Of a stretch of 64,000 nt of DNA, positions 25,293-34,538 are shown piece by piece. The translations under genes were made by a program, and so were the position numbers. This DNA comes from Marinilabilia salmonicolor (GTDB lineage: Bacteria; Bacteroidota; Bacteroidia; Bacteroidales; Marinilabiliaceae), in contig NZ_PVTS01000020.1 in the NCBI RefSeq assembly GCF_003003035.1, positions 1 to 64,000 of the forward strand. Reading direction: 5' to 3'. The number at the start of each line of letters is the position of its first letter. Within the stretch, counting starts at the first letter, position 1. The notes beneath the pieces are model-generated. The model was not told the origin of the DNA. It saw only the letters and a list, made by a program, of their open reading frames with translations, and ran no database searches.

Positions 25293-26332
25293 TGGAATTT
25301 GATGCTTTAATCTTTATTCAAGCCGCTGGAGATACCTTATATGCTTTAGATTTGCTTAAGAAATATCAGGGAAAACGAGTCCATTTGTGCGTTATTAATA
25401 TTGAGAATGTATACTTTTATTTAAAAAAAATCTCACTTGAGAATGTACAACTAGATTTTTATCCATATATTAATTTTAATCATAAAAACATAATTTCAAT
25501 TTGGAAGTCTAGAAATAACATTAAGGAAGTATTTGAATCGTACTTTGAAAGAAATAAATATCAAGAAATTTATTTCTTTTCTCGTTTTTTTGATTGGTTA
25601 ACACCTACTTTAATAGGAAAATATAATGAAAAATATCCTGTCAAGGTTCATTATTTAAATTACAACGATGAGTACGCAGTTCGGACGGATAAAAAATTAT
25701 ATCTATCCTCCAAAAGTTTTTTCGCTCATAAATATTTTATTTCAATAGTTCAATTCATCACTGGAATTAGTTTTTTTGCACGGTATGAGAGAAGAACTAT
25801 AGAGTTTGACTATAAAAAATATGGTATAGAGAGTCGTGAGGTTTCATACTCACCAAGAGTGCCCATTGAATATCAAGTAAATTTCGAATACATTGATGAT
25901 AGATCTATCTTATTCTTAATATCACCTGTTGAATTTGAACTAATAACATCTTCGTCTGTCGTTAAGTTAAAATCTTTTTTAGGTGAGTTAAGGAAAGACG
26001 GGTTTAATTTAATTGTTAAAGGCCATCCACGGTTGGGCATTCCAAAGGAATTGATTAATTGTTTTGACAATGAAATTCCAATGGAAATCCCTGTAGAAAT
26101 TATAAATTTTGAGAAGAAGAAGTTTACTCTAGGAGTTTTTTCTTCCGGACTGTCGTTTTTGTCTCTTTACTCTAATGGACCTGTTTTTTCTTTAATAGAT
26201 TCATTGCATTTTAAGAATCCTCAAGTTGTCTCTGGATATAAAAAATACCTGTTAGAGCGCTCAAATCAAAAAATTTCTTTCCCTTCAAGTTTTGATTGTC
26301 TTAAGAGTCTTATGGTCCCGGGAAAAGTTTAA
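25292..26332 (+). CDS. Sialyltransferase-like protein, candidate nonulosonic acid transferase
   Basis: 346 residues; no family is obvious at first sight. Three features recall bacterial GT-B sialyltransferases (GT52/GT38/GT80 type): NYNDEYAVR around D126-E127, where those enzymes have an Asp/Glu-Asp/Glu-Gly motif; VKGHPR with H245-P246; and FSSGLSFL with S284-S285. The order and spacing (roughly 120, 245, 285) fit that layout. The locus makes a CMP-nonulosonic acid and needs a transferase for it, and no other gene here looks like one. It is AT-rich and overlaps the preceding acyltransferase gene. Assignment is inference; another GT-B role is possible. Confidence 0.5.
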   Translation: MEFDALIFIQAAGDTLYALDLLKKYQGKRVHLCVINIENVYFYLKKISLENVQLDFYPYINFNHKNIISIWKSRNNIKEVFESYFERNKYQEIYFFSRFFDWLTPTLIGKYNEKYPVKVHYLNYNDEYAVRTDKKLYLSSKSFFAHKYFISIVQFITGISFFARYERRTIEFDYKKYGIESREVSYSPRVPIEYQVNFEYIDDRSILFLISPVEFELITSSSVVKLKSFLGELRKDGFNLIVKGHPRLGIPKELINCFDNEIPMEIPVEIINFEKKKFTLGVFSSGLSFLSLYSNGPVFSLIDSLHFKNPQVVSGYKKYLLERSNQKISFPSSFDCLKSLMVPGKV

Positions 26333-26423
26333 TGATTTTATTTATAGGTTACCTACGGCTGGAATTGACTGTTGTCAGCCCGAATTTTCATAGGAGTATT
26401 CAATATTTTGAAATAAAAGATTG

Positions 26424-27422
26424 ATGGAAAGAATTGAAATCATAAATGATTCTTATTCAACAACGAAAAGGTTATTTAAAAGTCGTGCTTACATGGAGTT
26501 AAGAGGAGCTGATTTGGAAGTAAAAGAGGGAGGACTTCGCTTAAGGGGATTCACTAAAGAAAACAGTGAAAAGTTACCATTGATTTCTGTAATTACAATT
26601 GTTTATAATGCTGCAAGTGTATTAGAATCTACAATTAAGAGTGTTTTATTTCAGGATTATTCAAATGTTGAATATATTATAATTGATGGTGAATCCATAG
26701 ATGGAACATCATATGTAATAAAAAAATATGATAAGTGTGTTGATTACTGGATTTCTGAGAAGGATAAGGGTATTTATGATGCAATGAACAAAGGGGCTGA
26801 ATTTGCAAGAGGCCAGTGGATTATCTATATGAATGCTGGAGACAGTTTTTATAATTGTGATACTTTAAAAAAGTTTGTTGCTTCAATTTCAGAAAATGAA
26901 AATGCTGAGATTATTTATGGCGATACTTATCTGCATTCCGAGTTTGGGGAGAAAGCATTTAAGATGAGTGATCATCGGTTATTAAGAATATTGAATTCTC
27001 ATAATACCATATGTCATCAATCAGCATTTGTAAGAAGAGAAGTTGTGCAAAATTTAATGTTTAGGGATTTTAAATATTCAATGGATCTTGAATTTTGGAC
27101 AAGATGTCTTCAAAATGGACTGAAATTTAAGCATATTAGTGAAATAGTAAGTAATTATTATGTAGGCGGTATATCTTCAAGCCCTAATACTGCTCTTTCT
27201 GTTTTGATTGAACATCGAATTGTAAAGATGCTTTGGTTGCGAAATTATTCCACGAAAGCTTTAATTTCTCTTGTGTTCGATTATTACAAACTTTATTCTA
27301 AATTATTTTTAAGGTCTTTTTTAGGGAATAAGAAATATTACAAACTCAAAAAAAGTTTAAAAGCGTTAAATAAAAGAAATGTTATTGTGATTCTTGTAGT
27401 TCTAAGTATCCTTTTGTTTTGA
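26424..27422 (+). CDS. Family 2 glycosyltransferase with a C-terminal membrane tail
   Basis: A 332-residue GT-A-fold enzyme. A roughly 50-residue N-terminal extension precedes the GT2 core: PLISVITIVYNAASVLESTI near residue 55, then EYIIIDGESIDGTSYVI. SEKDKGIYDAMNKGAEFARG and WIIYMNAGDSFY follow, the latter in place of a DxD motif. A C-terminal hydrophobic segment (VIVILVVLSILLF) may anchor it. The core resembles WcaA/WcaE-like enzymes. ATG at 26424 is preferred to the TTG three bases upstream. Confidence 0.82.
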   Translation: MERIEIINDSYSTTKRLFKSRAYMELRGADLEVKEGGLRLRGFTKENSEKLPLISVITIVYNAASVLESTIKSVLFQDYSNVEYIIIDGESIDGTSYVIKKYDKCVDYWISEKDKGIYDAMNKGAEFARGQWIIYMNAGDSFYNCDTLKKFVASISENENAEIIYGDTYLHSEFGEKAFKMSDHRLLRILNSHNTICHQSAFVRREVVQNLMFRDFKYSMDLEFWTRCLQNGLKFKHISEIVSNYYVGGISSSPNTALSVLIEHRIVKMLWLRNYSTKALISLVFDYYKLYSKLFLRSFLGNKKYYKLKKSLKALNKRNVIVILVVLSILLF

Positions 27423-27472
27423 TGAGGTGTATTGCTATTTGATGTCCTGCCAAGTAACCCAGCTGAAGTTAT

Positions 27473-28657
27473 ATGAAAATATTAATATTTAATACGCTTT
27501 ATTATCCAAATATTACTGGAGGCGCAGAGAAGTCCGTTCAACTTTTAGCTGAAGGATTAGTAAAAGCGAATTATACTCCTATAATAGTATCTAGTTCAGA
27601 CCAAACATCTGTAAGTTATGTAAATGGCGTAAAGGTATATTATGTAAAAACATCTAACTTGTATTGGGCATTTCATGCAAAGCGAGAACCGAACCATAAA
27701 AAGTATATTTGGCATATATTAGATGCTTACAATCCTTTAAATAATCAGATAGAGAAAATTTTAAAATATGAAAGGCCAGACCTTGTTCATACAAATAATT
27801 TGGCTGGTTTTTCTGTTTCAGTTTGGAAGCTGGCCCAAAAATATAAGATTAAGATTATTCACACTTTAAGAGACTATTATTTATTATGTCCTTCTTTGAC
27901 AATGTTTAAAAACGGCCATAATTGTGATCGTCAGTGTAGAACTTGCCAAATGCTTTCCATTCCGAAGAAGATGTTATCCCAAAATATTGATGCTGTTGTT
28001 GGAATAAGTCAATATATCTTGGAAAAACATTGTAAGGAAGGGTATTTTTTAGATTCCAAAAAGGACATAATATTTAATAGTGTTTCTACCCGCTTATCAG
28101 AAATAAAAGAGAATCCGACCGGGGAAACAGTTGTTGGATTTGTTGGAACGCTAACCCCTAGCAAAGGAATTGAAACTCTATTAAAGGGTTTTGTAAAGCT
28201 TGAACAAGAGGATGTAAAGCTTTATGTTTATGGAAAAGGAGCTGAACCAAATTATGAAAGTTATTTAAAAAAAACATATTCAGATGATAGAATAGATTTT
28301 AAAGGCTTTCGTAATGCAGAGAATATTTATGGTAATATAGATTTACTCGTTGTACCTTCTCTTTGGAACGAACCGTTTGGAAGAATTGTTCCGGAAGCTA
28401 ATTCCTTTCATGTTCCAGTATTGGCATCGAGTAAGGGAGGTTTACCAGAACTTATAAAAGTTGGGGAAAATGGTTATTTGTTTGATGTTGATAATGTCAA
28501 TGAATTAACCGAAAAATTATCAACCCTTATCAAAGAGGTAAAAAGCCGGACATTCTCCTTTGATGTAGAAATGTTTTCTCAGGAAAAAATAACTCGTCAA
28601 TATGTAGAGTTGTTTGAAAGGGTTAGTATGGTAGATGATAAAAAGTCTTTGGTTTGA
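27473..28657 (+). CDS. Family 4 glycosyltransferase
   Basis: A 394-residue GT-B enzyme. The N-terminal domain begins LIFNTLYYPNITGGAEKSVQ, typical of GT4, with acceptor-side motif HTLRDYYLLCPSLTMF. The C-terminal donor domain starts TVVGFVGTLTPSKGIETLLK near residue 220. It contains VPSLWNEPFGRIVPEANSFH, the E-x7-E motif that contacts the nucleotide sugar. The sugar transferred is unknown. The polymerase gene follows after 6 bases. Confidence 0.87.
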   Translation: MKILIFNTLYYPNITGGAEKSVQLLAEGLVKANYTPIIVSSSDQTSVSYVNGVKVYYVKTSNLYWAFHAKREPNHKKYIWHILDAYNPLNNQIEKILKYERPDLVHTNNLAGFSVSVWKLAQKYKIKIIHTLRDYYLLCPSLTMFKNGHNCDRQCRTCQMLSIPKKMLSQNIDAVVGISQYILEKHCKEGYFLDSKKDIIFNSVSTRLSEIKENPTGETVVGFVGTLTPSKGIETLLKGFVKLEQEDVKLYVYGKGAEPNYESYLKKTYSDDRIDFKGFRNAENIYGNIDLLVVPSLWNEPFGRIVPEANSFHVPVLASSKGGLPELIKVGENGYLFDVDNVNELTEKLSTLIKEVKSRTFSFDVEMFSQEKITRQYVELFERVSMVDDKKSLV

Positions 28658-28663
28658 TTTAAA

Positions 28664-29896
28664 ATGGAAATACTCTTTAAAAAAAATATTAGTTATATTA
28701 TTTTGTTTTATTTCTTCATGAAGGCATTTGATGGGGCTATACGTTATTTCCTTAGTTTGTTTCAATTGACTATTTTAGCATATCTGCCTATTGTTTTAAT
28801 GGCTACTGCATTAATTGTAAACGTGCTTTATGTTTTTTATAAAATGAGAGTTAAAGTTTCAGGAGCAATTATTATTTCATTAATATTTCTGTTTGTAATA
28901 AATGCATTTTTTAATATTTCCTCATTAAAACAAATTATTTGGGGGCTATATATTTTAATTCCTTTTTTATTTGGTTTTACTTTTACTGATTCCATTATTA
29001 ATGAATTTCAACAAAATAAAAAAATTATATTTATTTTGGCTTTAATAGCAGGAATTGGGGTGGTTACTAACTATTTTATTAGCTTTCCGTGGCAAGGCTT
29101 TACCTATGAAATACAAGGTCAAAGCATTGAAGGTTCAAGGCAATGGAGTACTCATGGTATTTCCAGACTTGCCGGCCTCGGCAGGACATCTTTTTCATCT
29201 GCAGTGACAATCTGTTCGCTAAGTTTAATTGTATTTACTTTTAAAAAGTGTAAATTAAGTTGTTTGTTATTGTGGATAATTAGTTTTATTGCGATAATAT
29301 TGACAACTACGAAAGGCATTATTGCTGTTTACACAATTTTGACTATTATTTTAATTTCCAGAAACTGGATTAATGTATTTTTTTTAAGAAGGCTCCCGGT
29401 TTTTGTTTTATTAGTTATGATTCTATTGCCTTTTGGATCGGCATACTATTTTCGTAATACTTTTTCGCCACAATTAGGAGAAAATCATTTAGATTCATTT
29501 TTTATCAGAATAATTTCAACTTGGCCTCAGGGGGTTCATGCGATTTCGGAAAACGGAAATTTCTTGTTAGGGAGAGGAATTGGAGGATTAGGAATTCCTG
29601 CAGGGAAAATGAATGACATAATTAGTGCAGGACCTGGAGATAATATGGCTGTTTATGTCTTTGGTATTGGTGGTATCTTAGGTTTGTTTTTATTATTAAA
29701 GTTGGCCCTTAAAGCTTCTAAAGCAGCTGTTACTTATTGGAGGAGTGAGTACTTATTTATCTACTTGTCTGTCCTAATGTTATTTTTATATGGAATTACT
29801 ACTAATATAATTGAATCCGCAATCTTGTCAGTATTTTTAGGGTTAGTCACTGGGAAAAAAATTGAAATAAGAAATGAACGGTATGTTTGTTATTAA
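28664..29896 (+). CDS. Wzy-like O-antigen/capsule polymerase (O-antigen ligase family)
   Basis: A 410-residue protein with about 10-11 hydrophobic helices and a large loop between residues 260 and 330 containing RIISTWPQGVHAISENGNFL and GRGIGGLG. Another conserved stretch is STHGISRLAGLGRTSFSSAV. The pattern is that of Wzy/WaaL proteins, whose primary sequences diverge strongly. In this locus with Wzx and Wzz nearby, a polymerase role is the natural reading. The gene is very AT-rich. It overlaps the next gene by 23 bases. Confidence 0.75.
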   Translation: MEILFKKNISYIILFYFFMKAFDGAIRYFLSLFQLTILAYLPIVLMATALIVNVLYVFYKMRVKVSGAIIISLIFLFVINAFFNISSLKQIIWGLYILIPFLFGFTFTDSIINEFQQNKKIIFILALIAGIGVVTNYFISFPWQGFTYEIQGQSIEGSRQWSTHGISRLAGLGRTSFSSAVTICSLSLIVFTFKKCKLSCLLLWIISFIAIILTTTKGIIAVYTILTIILISRNWINVFFLRRLPVFVLLVMILLPFGSAYYFRNTFSPQLGENHLDSFFIRIISTWPQGVHAISENGNFLLGRGIGGLGIPAGKMNDIISAGPGDNMAVYVFGIGGILGLFLLLKLALKASKAAVTYWRSEYLFIYLSVLMLFLYGITTNIIESAILSVFLGLVTGKKIEIRNERYVCY

Positions 29897-30929
29897 TGGA
29901 CGTTTCCTATCCCAAAAAGTGACTGGTGTTCAGAGGTTTGCTATTGAGTTGACCAAGAGGTTGAAGGAGGTTGAGAAAAATATAATTGTATTGGCACCAA
30001 AGAATATAATTCAGCAAGAACTAGCTATAGAATTGGGGGTTAAGATAATTGGGAGAAATGTAGGACATCTTTGGGAGCAGTTAGATTTGCCATTTTATTT
30101 AAGGAAAAATGGCAATCCTCTTTTGGTAAATTTCTGTAACACGGCTCCGCTTCTTTATCCTAATTCAATTGTAACGATACATGATCTTGCATTTTTAGAA
30201 AATCCTGGCTGGTTCTCTCGAAAGTTTTATTTAGGTTATAGATTTTTGATTCCGCTAATAGCCAGAAAATCCAAGCGAATTTTCACAGTTAGTGAGTTTT
30301 CCAAATCGGAAATTTATAAAAAGTTGAAAGTTGATAAACCGGTGGATGTAATCTACAATGGTGTTGAACATATTACAACCTTAAATAAAAGTGAGGAAGT
30401 CTATCCCAATCAACCATATATTCTTTTTGTTGGCTCTTTGGATCCTCGAAAAAATATGGGGAAATTGATTGAGGCCATGAAATTTATCCGCCAAGGAGTT
30501 GTGTTAAAGATAGTTGGAGGTAATAATGGACTGTTTAGTCAACTATACTCGGACATAAAACTGTCAGATCGTGTTCATTTTTTAGGATATGTTTCAGATG
30601 CGGAGTTATCTACCTTATATCAATCTGCTGTTTGTTTTGTTTATCCGTCTTTATATGAGGGTTTTGGTATCCCTCCGTTAGAAGCTCAAGTTTCTGGCAC
30701 CCCTGTTGTCGCCTCAAATATTAGAGTATTTAATGAAGTATTAGGTGATTCAGCATTATATTTTGATCCGCAAAATTCAAAAGATATTGCTTCAACAATT
30801 TGTAAGCTTCTTGCTTTAAATATATCTGAACGAAATCAGTTAATTGAGAAAGGTTATAATAATATTAAAAGATTTAATTGGCAAAATTCTGCTAATAGAG
30901 TAATTGAAAAGGTAAAATTAAGTAAATGA
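29874..30929 (+). CDS. Family 4 glycosyltransferase (mannosyltransferase-like)
   Basis: A 351-residue GT-B enzyme. The N-terminus FVINGRFLSQKVTGVQRFAI matches the GT4 subgroup that includes many mannosyl- and rhamnosyltransferases; VTIHDLAFLENPGWF follows near residue 100. The donor half has ILFVGSLDPRKNMGKLIEAM and VYPSLYEGFGIPPLEAQVSG (E-x7-E). The first ATG lies inside the polymerase gene; an ATG nine bases later is equally possible. It overlaps the following gene by 4 bases (ATGA), so coupling is likely. Confidence 0.87.
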   Translation: MNGMFVINGRFLSQKVTGVQRFAIELTKRLKEVEKNIIVLAPKNIIQQELAIELGVKIIGRNVGHLWEQLDLPFYLRKNGNPLLVNFCNTAPLLYPNSIVTIHDLAFLENPGWFSRKFYLGYRFLIPLIARKSKRIFTVSEFSKSEIYKKLKVDKPVDVIYNGVEHITTLNKSEEVYPNQPYILFVGSLDPRKNMGKLIEAMKFIRQGVVLKIVGGNNGLFSQLYSDIKLSDRVHFLGYVSDAELSTLYQSAVCFVYPSLYEGFGIPPLEAQVSGTPVVASNIRVFNEVLGDSALYFDPQNSKDIASTICKLLALNISERNQLIEKGYNNIKRFNWQNSANRVIEKVKLSK

Positions 30930-32044
30930 AGGTGGCAGTTGTTCAGGATTGGTTAACGGAAATTGGGGGTGCAGAGAAAGTGTTTTCAGGTATTTTGGAA
31001 TTGTTTCCTGAAGCTGATATTTATACACTTGCAGCTCATGAAAGAGTACTAACCGATTTGAAAATTGATAGAAATAGAGTATATGAATCTTTCATCGTGA
31101 AGCTGCCCTTTGGACGGAAAAAATATAGAAATTATCTTCCTTTATTTTCAAAAGCGATAGAAAGTTTTGATTTATCTGATTATGACTTAATATTATCTTC
31201 TTCTTCTTCCGTTGCAAAAGGGATCCTCAAACAGTCAAATCAATTGCACATTTGTTATTGTCATTCACCGGTCAGATATGCATGGGACTTATATCATCAA
31301 TACCTTAAAGAAGCGAGTTTACAAGGTTTTGGGCCAAAAGCCTTATTTGTAAGGCATGTATTGCATAAGTTAAGAATTTGGGATGTCATAAGTGCTAATC
31401 GGGTAGATCATTTTATAGCCAATTCAAAATATATAAAAAGACGCATCAATAACGTTTACAGAAAAGATTCAACTGTTATTTATCCTCCTGTTGATATTGA
31501 AAAATTTCGGTTGGAAGAGGAGAAATCCGATTATTATTTTACCGCGTCCCGAATGGTTCCTTATAAAAAGATTGATCTAATCGTAAAAACATTTAGTGAG
31601 CTTCCTGATAAAAAACTAAAAGTAGCTGGGGTGGGGCCGGATTTCGAAAAGATTAAAAAACTTGCAGGTTCGAATGTGGAATTTTTAGGTTTTGTAAGTG
31701 ATGAAGAAATGCAAATTTTAATTAGCCAAGCTAAGGCCTTTGTTTTTGCTGCAAATGAAGATTTTGGAATAATTCCCGTTGAAGCCCAGGCATGTGGGAC
31801 TCCGGTTATCGCTTTGGGCAAAGGGGGCACAAAAGAAACTGTCATTGACGGCATAACAGGGGTTCATTTCGAAAGTCAAACGGAAGAAGCTTTAAAGGAA
31901 GCAATCCATAAATTTGAGGCAATTAAGTTTGACTTTCAAAAAATAAGAGAAAGTGTTGAGAAGTTTTCGAAAACACGTTTTATCAATGAATTGAAACAAT
32001 TTATTAGTGTTAAACTTCATGATTTTCATGAAGAAATCAAATGA
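30926..32044 (+). CDS. Family 4 glycosyltransferase (WbaZ-like)
   Basis: A 372-residue GT-B enzyme, last gene of the polysaccharide operon. VAVVQDWLTEIGGAEKVFSG opens the acceptor domain, and CYCHSPVRYAWDLYHQYL near residue 112 is characteristic of the WbaZ/mannosyltransferase subgroup. The donor site is YFTASRMVPYKKIDLIVKTF, then AANEDFGIIPVEAQACGTPV with the E-x7-E motif. Donor and acceptor are unknown. An IS21 remnant begins about 115 bases downstream, marking the end of the locus. Confidence 0.87.
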   Translation: MKVAVVQDWLTEIGGAEKVFSGILELFPEADIYTLAAHERVLTDLKIDRNRVYESFIVKLPFGRKKYRNYLPLFSKAIESFDLSDYDLILSSSSSVAKGILKQSNQLHICYCHSPVRYAWDLYHQYLKEASLQGFGPKALFVRHVLHKLRIWDVISANRVDHFIANSKYIKRRINNVYRKDSTVIYPPVDIEKFRLEEEKSDYYFTASRMVPYKKIDLIVKTFSELPDKKLKVAGVGPDFEKIKKLAGSNVEFLGFVSDEEMQILISQAKAFVFAANEDFGIIPVEAQACGTPVIALGKGGTKETVIDGITGVHFESQTEEALKEAIHKFEAIKFDFQKIRESVEKFSKTRFINELKQFISVKLHDFHEEIK

Positions 32045-32159
32045 TTTGGAATGATCTTCTACACCCTCCTCCGCCTCCACAAGCGCATCAAAAGCCGAAG
32101 GCTAAAGCTCTTGGGGTTGTTTGCCGCCTCTCATTTAGGGCTTCGACTGTTACCGGCAA

Positions 32160-32256
32160 CTAAATATGTATGATTTTCGGCAAATAAGGATGTATCAAAA
32201 TCGGTAAATAAGGATGCATGATTTTGGTTTAAAAATAGGATGATTAATTGTTAAAT
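32160..32256 (-). mobile_element. IS21-family end region (remnant)
   Basis: Contains two copies of CGGYAAATAAGGATG about 23 bases apart (around 32177-32216), the kind of repeated terminal motif found at IS21-type ends. It adjoins a degraded istB fragment on the minus strand. No istA sequence is present, so only one end of the element survives. Confidence 0.6.
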
Positions 32257-32440
32257 TCAAAGAAATTTTTCCGGTTTGCCATTCTGTATCCTTTTCCTTG
32301 TAATTTTATCACAGCGAAAAAGAATTTGTAGCCTTATCCTTCTGTCAAGAATGGCGGTAACAATCACGCTGTCTTCCAGGAACTCAACCCAATCTTTAGG
32401 CGACTTATTTGTTGTGATAATCAAAGAAGTTTTCCTTTTT
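32257..32440 (-). pseudogene. istB: istB fragment (C-terminal end of the IS21 helper ATPase)
   Basis: The minus strand encodes about 60 residues ending at a stop (32257-32259). It includes [20 protein letters not shown] followed by [11 protein letters not shown] and ILFRCDKIT. This matches the C-terminal part of IstB (sensor-1 region ITTNK and the AILDR sequence). The P-loop and N-terminal domain are missing. The rest of the spacer up to the Fic gene (32441-32594) shows nothing recognisable. Confidence 0.75.
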
Positions 32441-32594
32441 TTGGGAGGGTGTAAACAAACGCATCTTTCTATTTCTATGCTTCCGGAGAGACCTCTTAAT
32501 TATCTTTCACGCACCATTGTCTTTTTTAATCACTTTTCATGGGAAGTAATCGATTTTCACCTATATTTGTGATGTTAGTTTTTCATGACGCTGT

Positions 32595-34130
32595 ATGGAA
32601 AACATAAATTTTTCACAAGTAGTAACTGTTTTTCATGGCCGGACCCTTCCTGAAAAGGCCAGGATTGCAGGTTATGGGGCTGTTATTGATAAACTTGGCC
32701 TTTCAATGCCAATGCCGGAGCGACTTGCTTTGATTAGTTCTAAGAACCGTCAATACGTGTACGGTAACTGGCGGGTATTTACTTCCCGTCACCTTCCGGA
32801 TAATGATCTTTACAGTCACTTGATTTTTGCCATAAAGTATGAAGGAATCAATCTGTTGTTTTTTAAAAAGTTGTTTCTGAAGATATCAACCTCCGAGGTA
32901 ATCTCAATAATATCCGGAGAGCCAACCGGACAATACAGTCGAAAAATCTGGTTTTTGTATGAATGGCTGATGACGGATCTTTTGGATGTGCCAGATATTC
33001 AGCAAGGGAATTACGTGCCTCTATTGGATGAGAAAAAGCAATTTGCAACCCGGGGCGTTCGTTCAAAGCGTCATAGAATCATCAATAATTTGCCCGGGAC
33101 ACGAGATTTCTGTCCGCTTGTATTTAAAACCGAAAAATTAATAAACTATTGTAGTTCCGCATTATCCGAGCAACAGGATAAACGTTTGAGCAGAGTCGGT
33201 AAAGATCTTTTACAAAGAGCCTCCGCCTTTTTATTATTGAAGGATTCTAAAGCCTCTTTTTCCATTGAAGGAGAAAGTCCTAAAAGCAAACGGGCTGCCC
33301 GGTGGGGCAACGCAATAGGTCAGGCTGGAACCAATGCACTTAGCAAGGATGAACTGCTTCGATTACAACAAATGGTGATTGAAAATACACGGTTTGTAAT
33401 GTTGGGTTTTCGCCGTGAAGGTGGTTTTGTCGGGGAGCATGACCGGTTAACAGGAGAACCGGTACCTGAACACATTTCTGCTCGTTGGCAGGATTTGGAA
33501 CAACTTATGTCAGGGCTCACCGCTACAAGTTATTTGTTGGAAGAGGAAGAGATTGATGCTGTTGTTGCTGCTGCAATCGTGGCCTTCGGCTTTGTTTTTA
33601 TTCATCCGTTTCAGGACGGCAATGGGCGTATTCATCGTTATTTGATACATCACATCCTGGCAAGAAAGGGGTTTACCAAACAGGGGGTGATTTTTCCTGT
33701 TTCTACATCTATTTTGGACCACATAACTGATTACAGGAATATTCTTCAACAATATTCCCATCCGCTTCTTGATTTTATTGATTGGGAGCAAACAGCCGAC
33801 AATAATGTGACTGTGCAAAACGAAACCATTGATTTCTATCGTTACTTTGATGCAACCCCTCAGGCAGAATTTCTATACGATTGTGTTGCTGATACTATTT
33901 TTAACATCATTCCTCAGGAGGTGAAATACCTGGCCCAATATGACAGATTTAAACATTTTTTGGATGATGAATTTGAAATGCCGGACAAAACGGTGGCACT
34001 TTTAGTTCGTTTTTTGGAACAAAATGAAGGAAAGCTGTCTAATAGAGCCAAAGATAAAGAATTTTCGGATTTATCAGATTCAGAGTTAGAGGTCATAGAA
34101 AAGAGGTTTGCAGATATTTTTTATGATTAA
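32595..34130 (+). CDS. Fic family AMPylase with N-terminal inhibitory motif
   Basis: A 511-residue Fic protein. The catalytic motif HPFQDGNGRIHR is complete at residues 337-348 (HxFx[D/E]GNGRxxR), so it should transfer AMP or another nucleotide to hydroxyl side chains. SFSIEG at 221-226 fits the inhibitory motif [S/T]xxxE[G/N], upstream of the Fic core, making it a class II, self-inhibited enzyme. The first 150 residues (HGRTLPEKARIAGYGAVIDK, YVYGNWRVFTSRH) form an N-terminal region often seen on large Fic proteins. The C-terminus after residue 430 looks helical. It is flanked by an IS21 remnant and a family C repeat, suggesting acquisition by transfer. Confidence 0.9.
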   Translation: MENINFSQVVTVFHGRTLPEKARIAGYGAVIDKLGLSMPMPERLALISSKNRQYVYGNWRVFTSRHLPDNDLYSHLIFAIKYEGINLLFFKKLFLKISTSEVISIISGEPTGQYSRKIWFLYEWLMTDLLDVPDIQQGNYVPLLDEKKQFATRGVRSKRHRIINNLPGTRDFCPLVFKTEKLINYCSSALSEQQDKRLSRVGKDLLQRASAFLLLKDSKASFSIEGESPKSKRAARWGNAIGQAGTNALSKDELLRLQQMVIENTRFVMLGFRREGGFVGEHDRLTGEPVPEHISARWQDLEQLMSGLTATSYLLEEEEIDAVVAAAIVAFGFVFIHPFQDGNGRIHRYLIHHILARKGFTKQGVIFPVSTSILDHITDYRNILQQYSHPLLDFIDWEQTADNNVTVQNETIDFYRYFDATPQAEFLYDCVADTIFNIIPQEVKYLAQYDRFKHFLDDEFEMPDKTVALLVRFLEQNEGKLSNRAKDKEFSDLSDSELEVIEKRFADIFYD

Positions 34131-34210
34131 AGGGTTATCGTAGATTTTTCTAAAATGCCTTTGTTTGGCAAAACGGCAGAACCGAGTAAAGGTTCGTAAT
34201 GGAAATATAG

Positions 34211-34392
34211 TTTTATAATGAGCCTGGCCCCGTCTTTAGGGGGGGTGTATTACGGAATACAGTTCACGAGAGCCGGCTATCAGCCGGCTTTTCCGATAAA
34301 TGCACGATGATTTTGTTGTCTTTTGGAAGTTGGCTGATATGGACTGTGCTATATGCCAAAACCACCGGACTAAAGACCGGTGCTAATCTCAT
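34211..34392 (+). repeat. Family C palindrome-ended repeat, copy 2
   Basis: Starts TTTTATAATGAGCCTGGCCC, contains the hairpin AGCCGGCTATCAGCCGGCT, and ends ACCGGACTAAAGACCGGTGC followed by TAATCTCAT. Same ends and order as the copies at 10044 and 37735. It occupies the spacer between the Fic and AAA/DUF4143 genes. Confidence 0.78.
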
Positions 34393-34426
34393 AAATAGCT
34401 ATTTTTCAATATATAGCCGTATGCTA

Positions 34427-34464
34427 AATCCCCCTCCCTGGGAGGGGTTAGGGGAGGCCCCCCA
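34427..34464. repeat. Family B GC-rich palindrome
   Basis: CCCCCTCCCTGGGAGGGG followed by TTAGGGGAGGCCCCCC, the same type as the units bounding the ileS insert. Confidence 0.7.
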
Positions 34465-34538
34465 CTTGCAAAAAAGTTAAATTATCAATATCTTGCTTCT
34501 AAATATCATGACAATCCAAGCTGGCACTTTTAATTATC

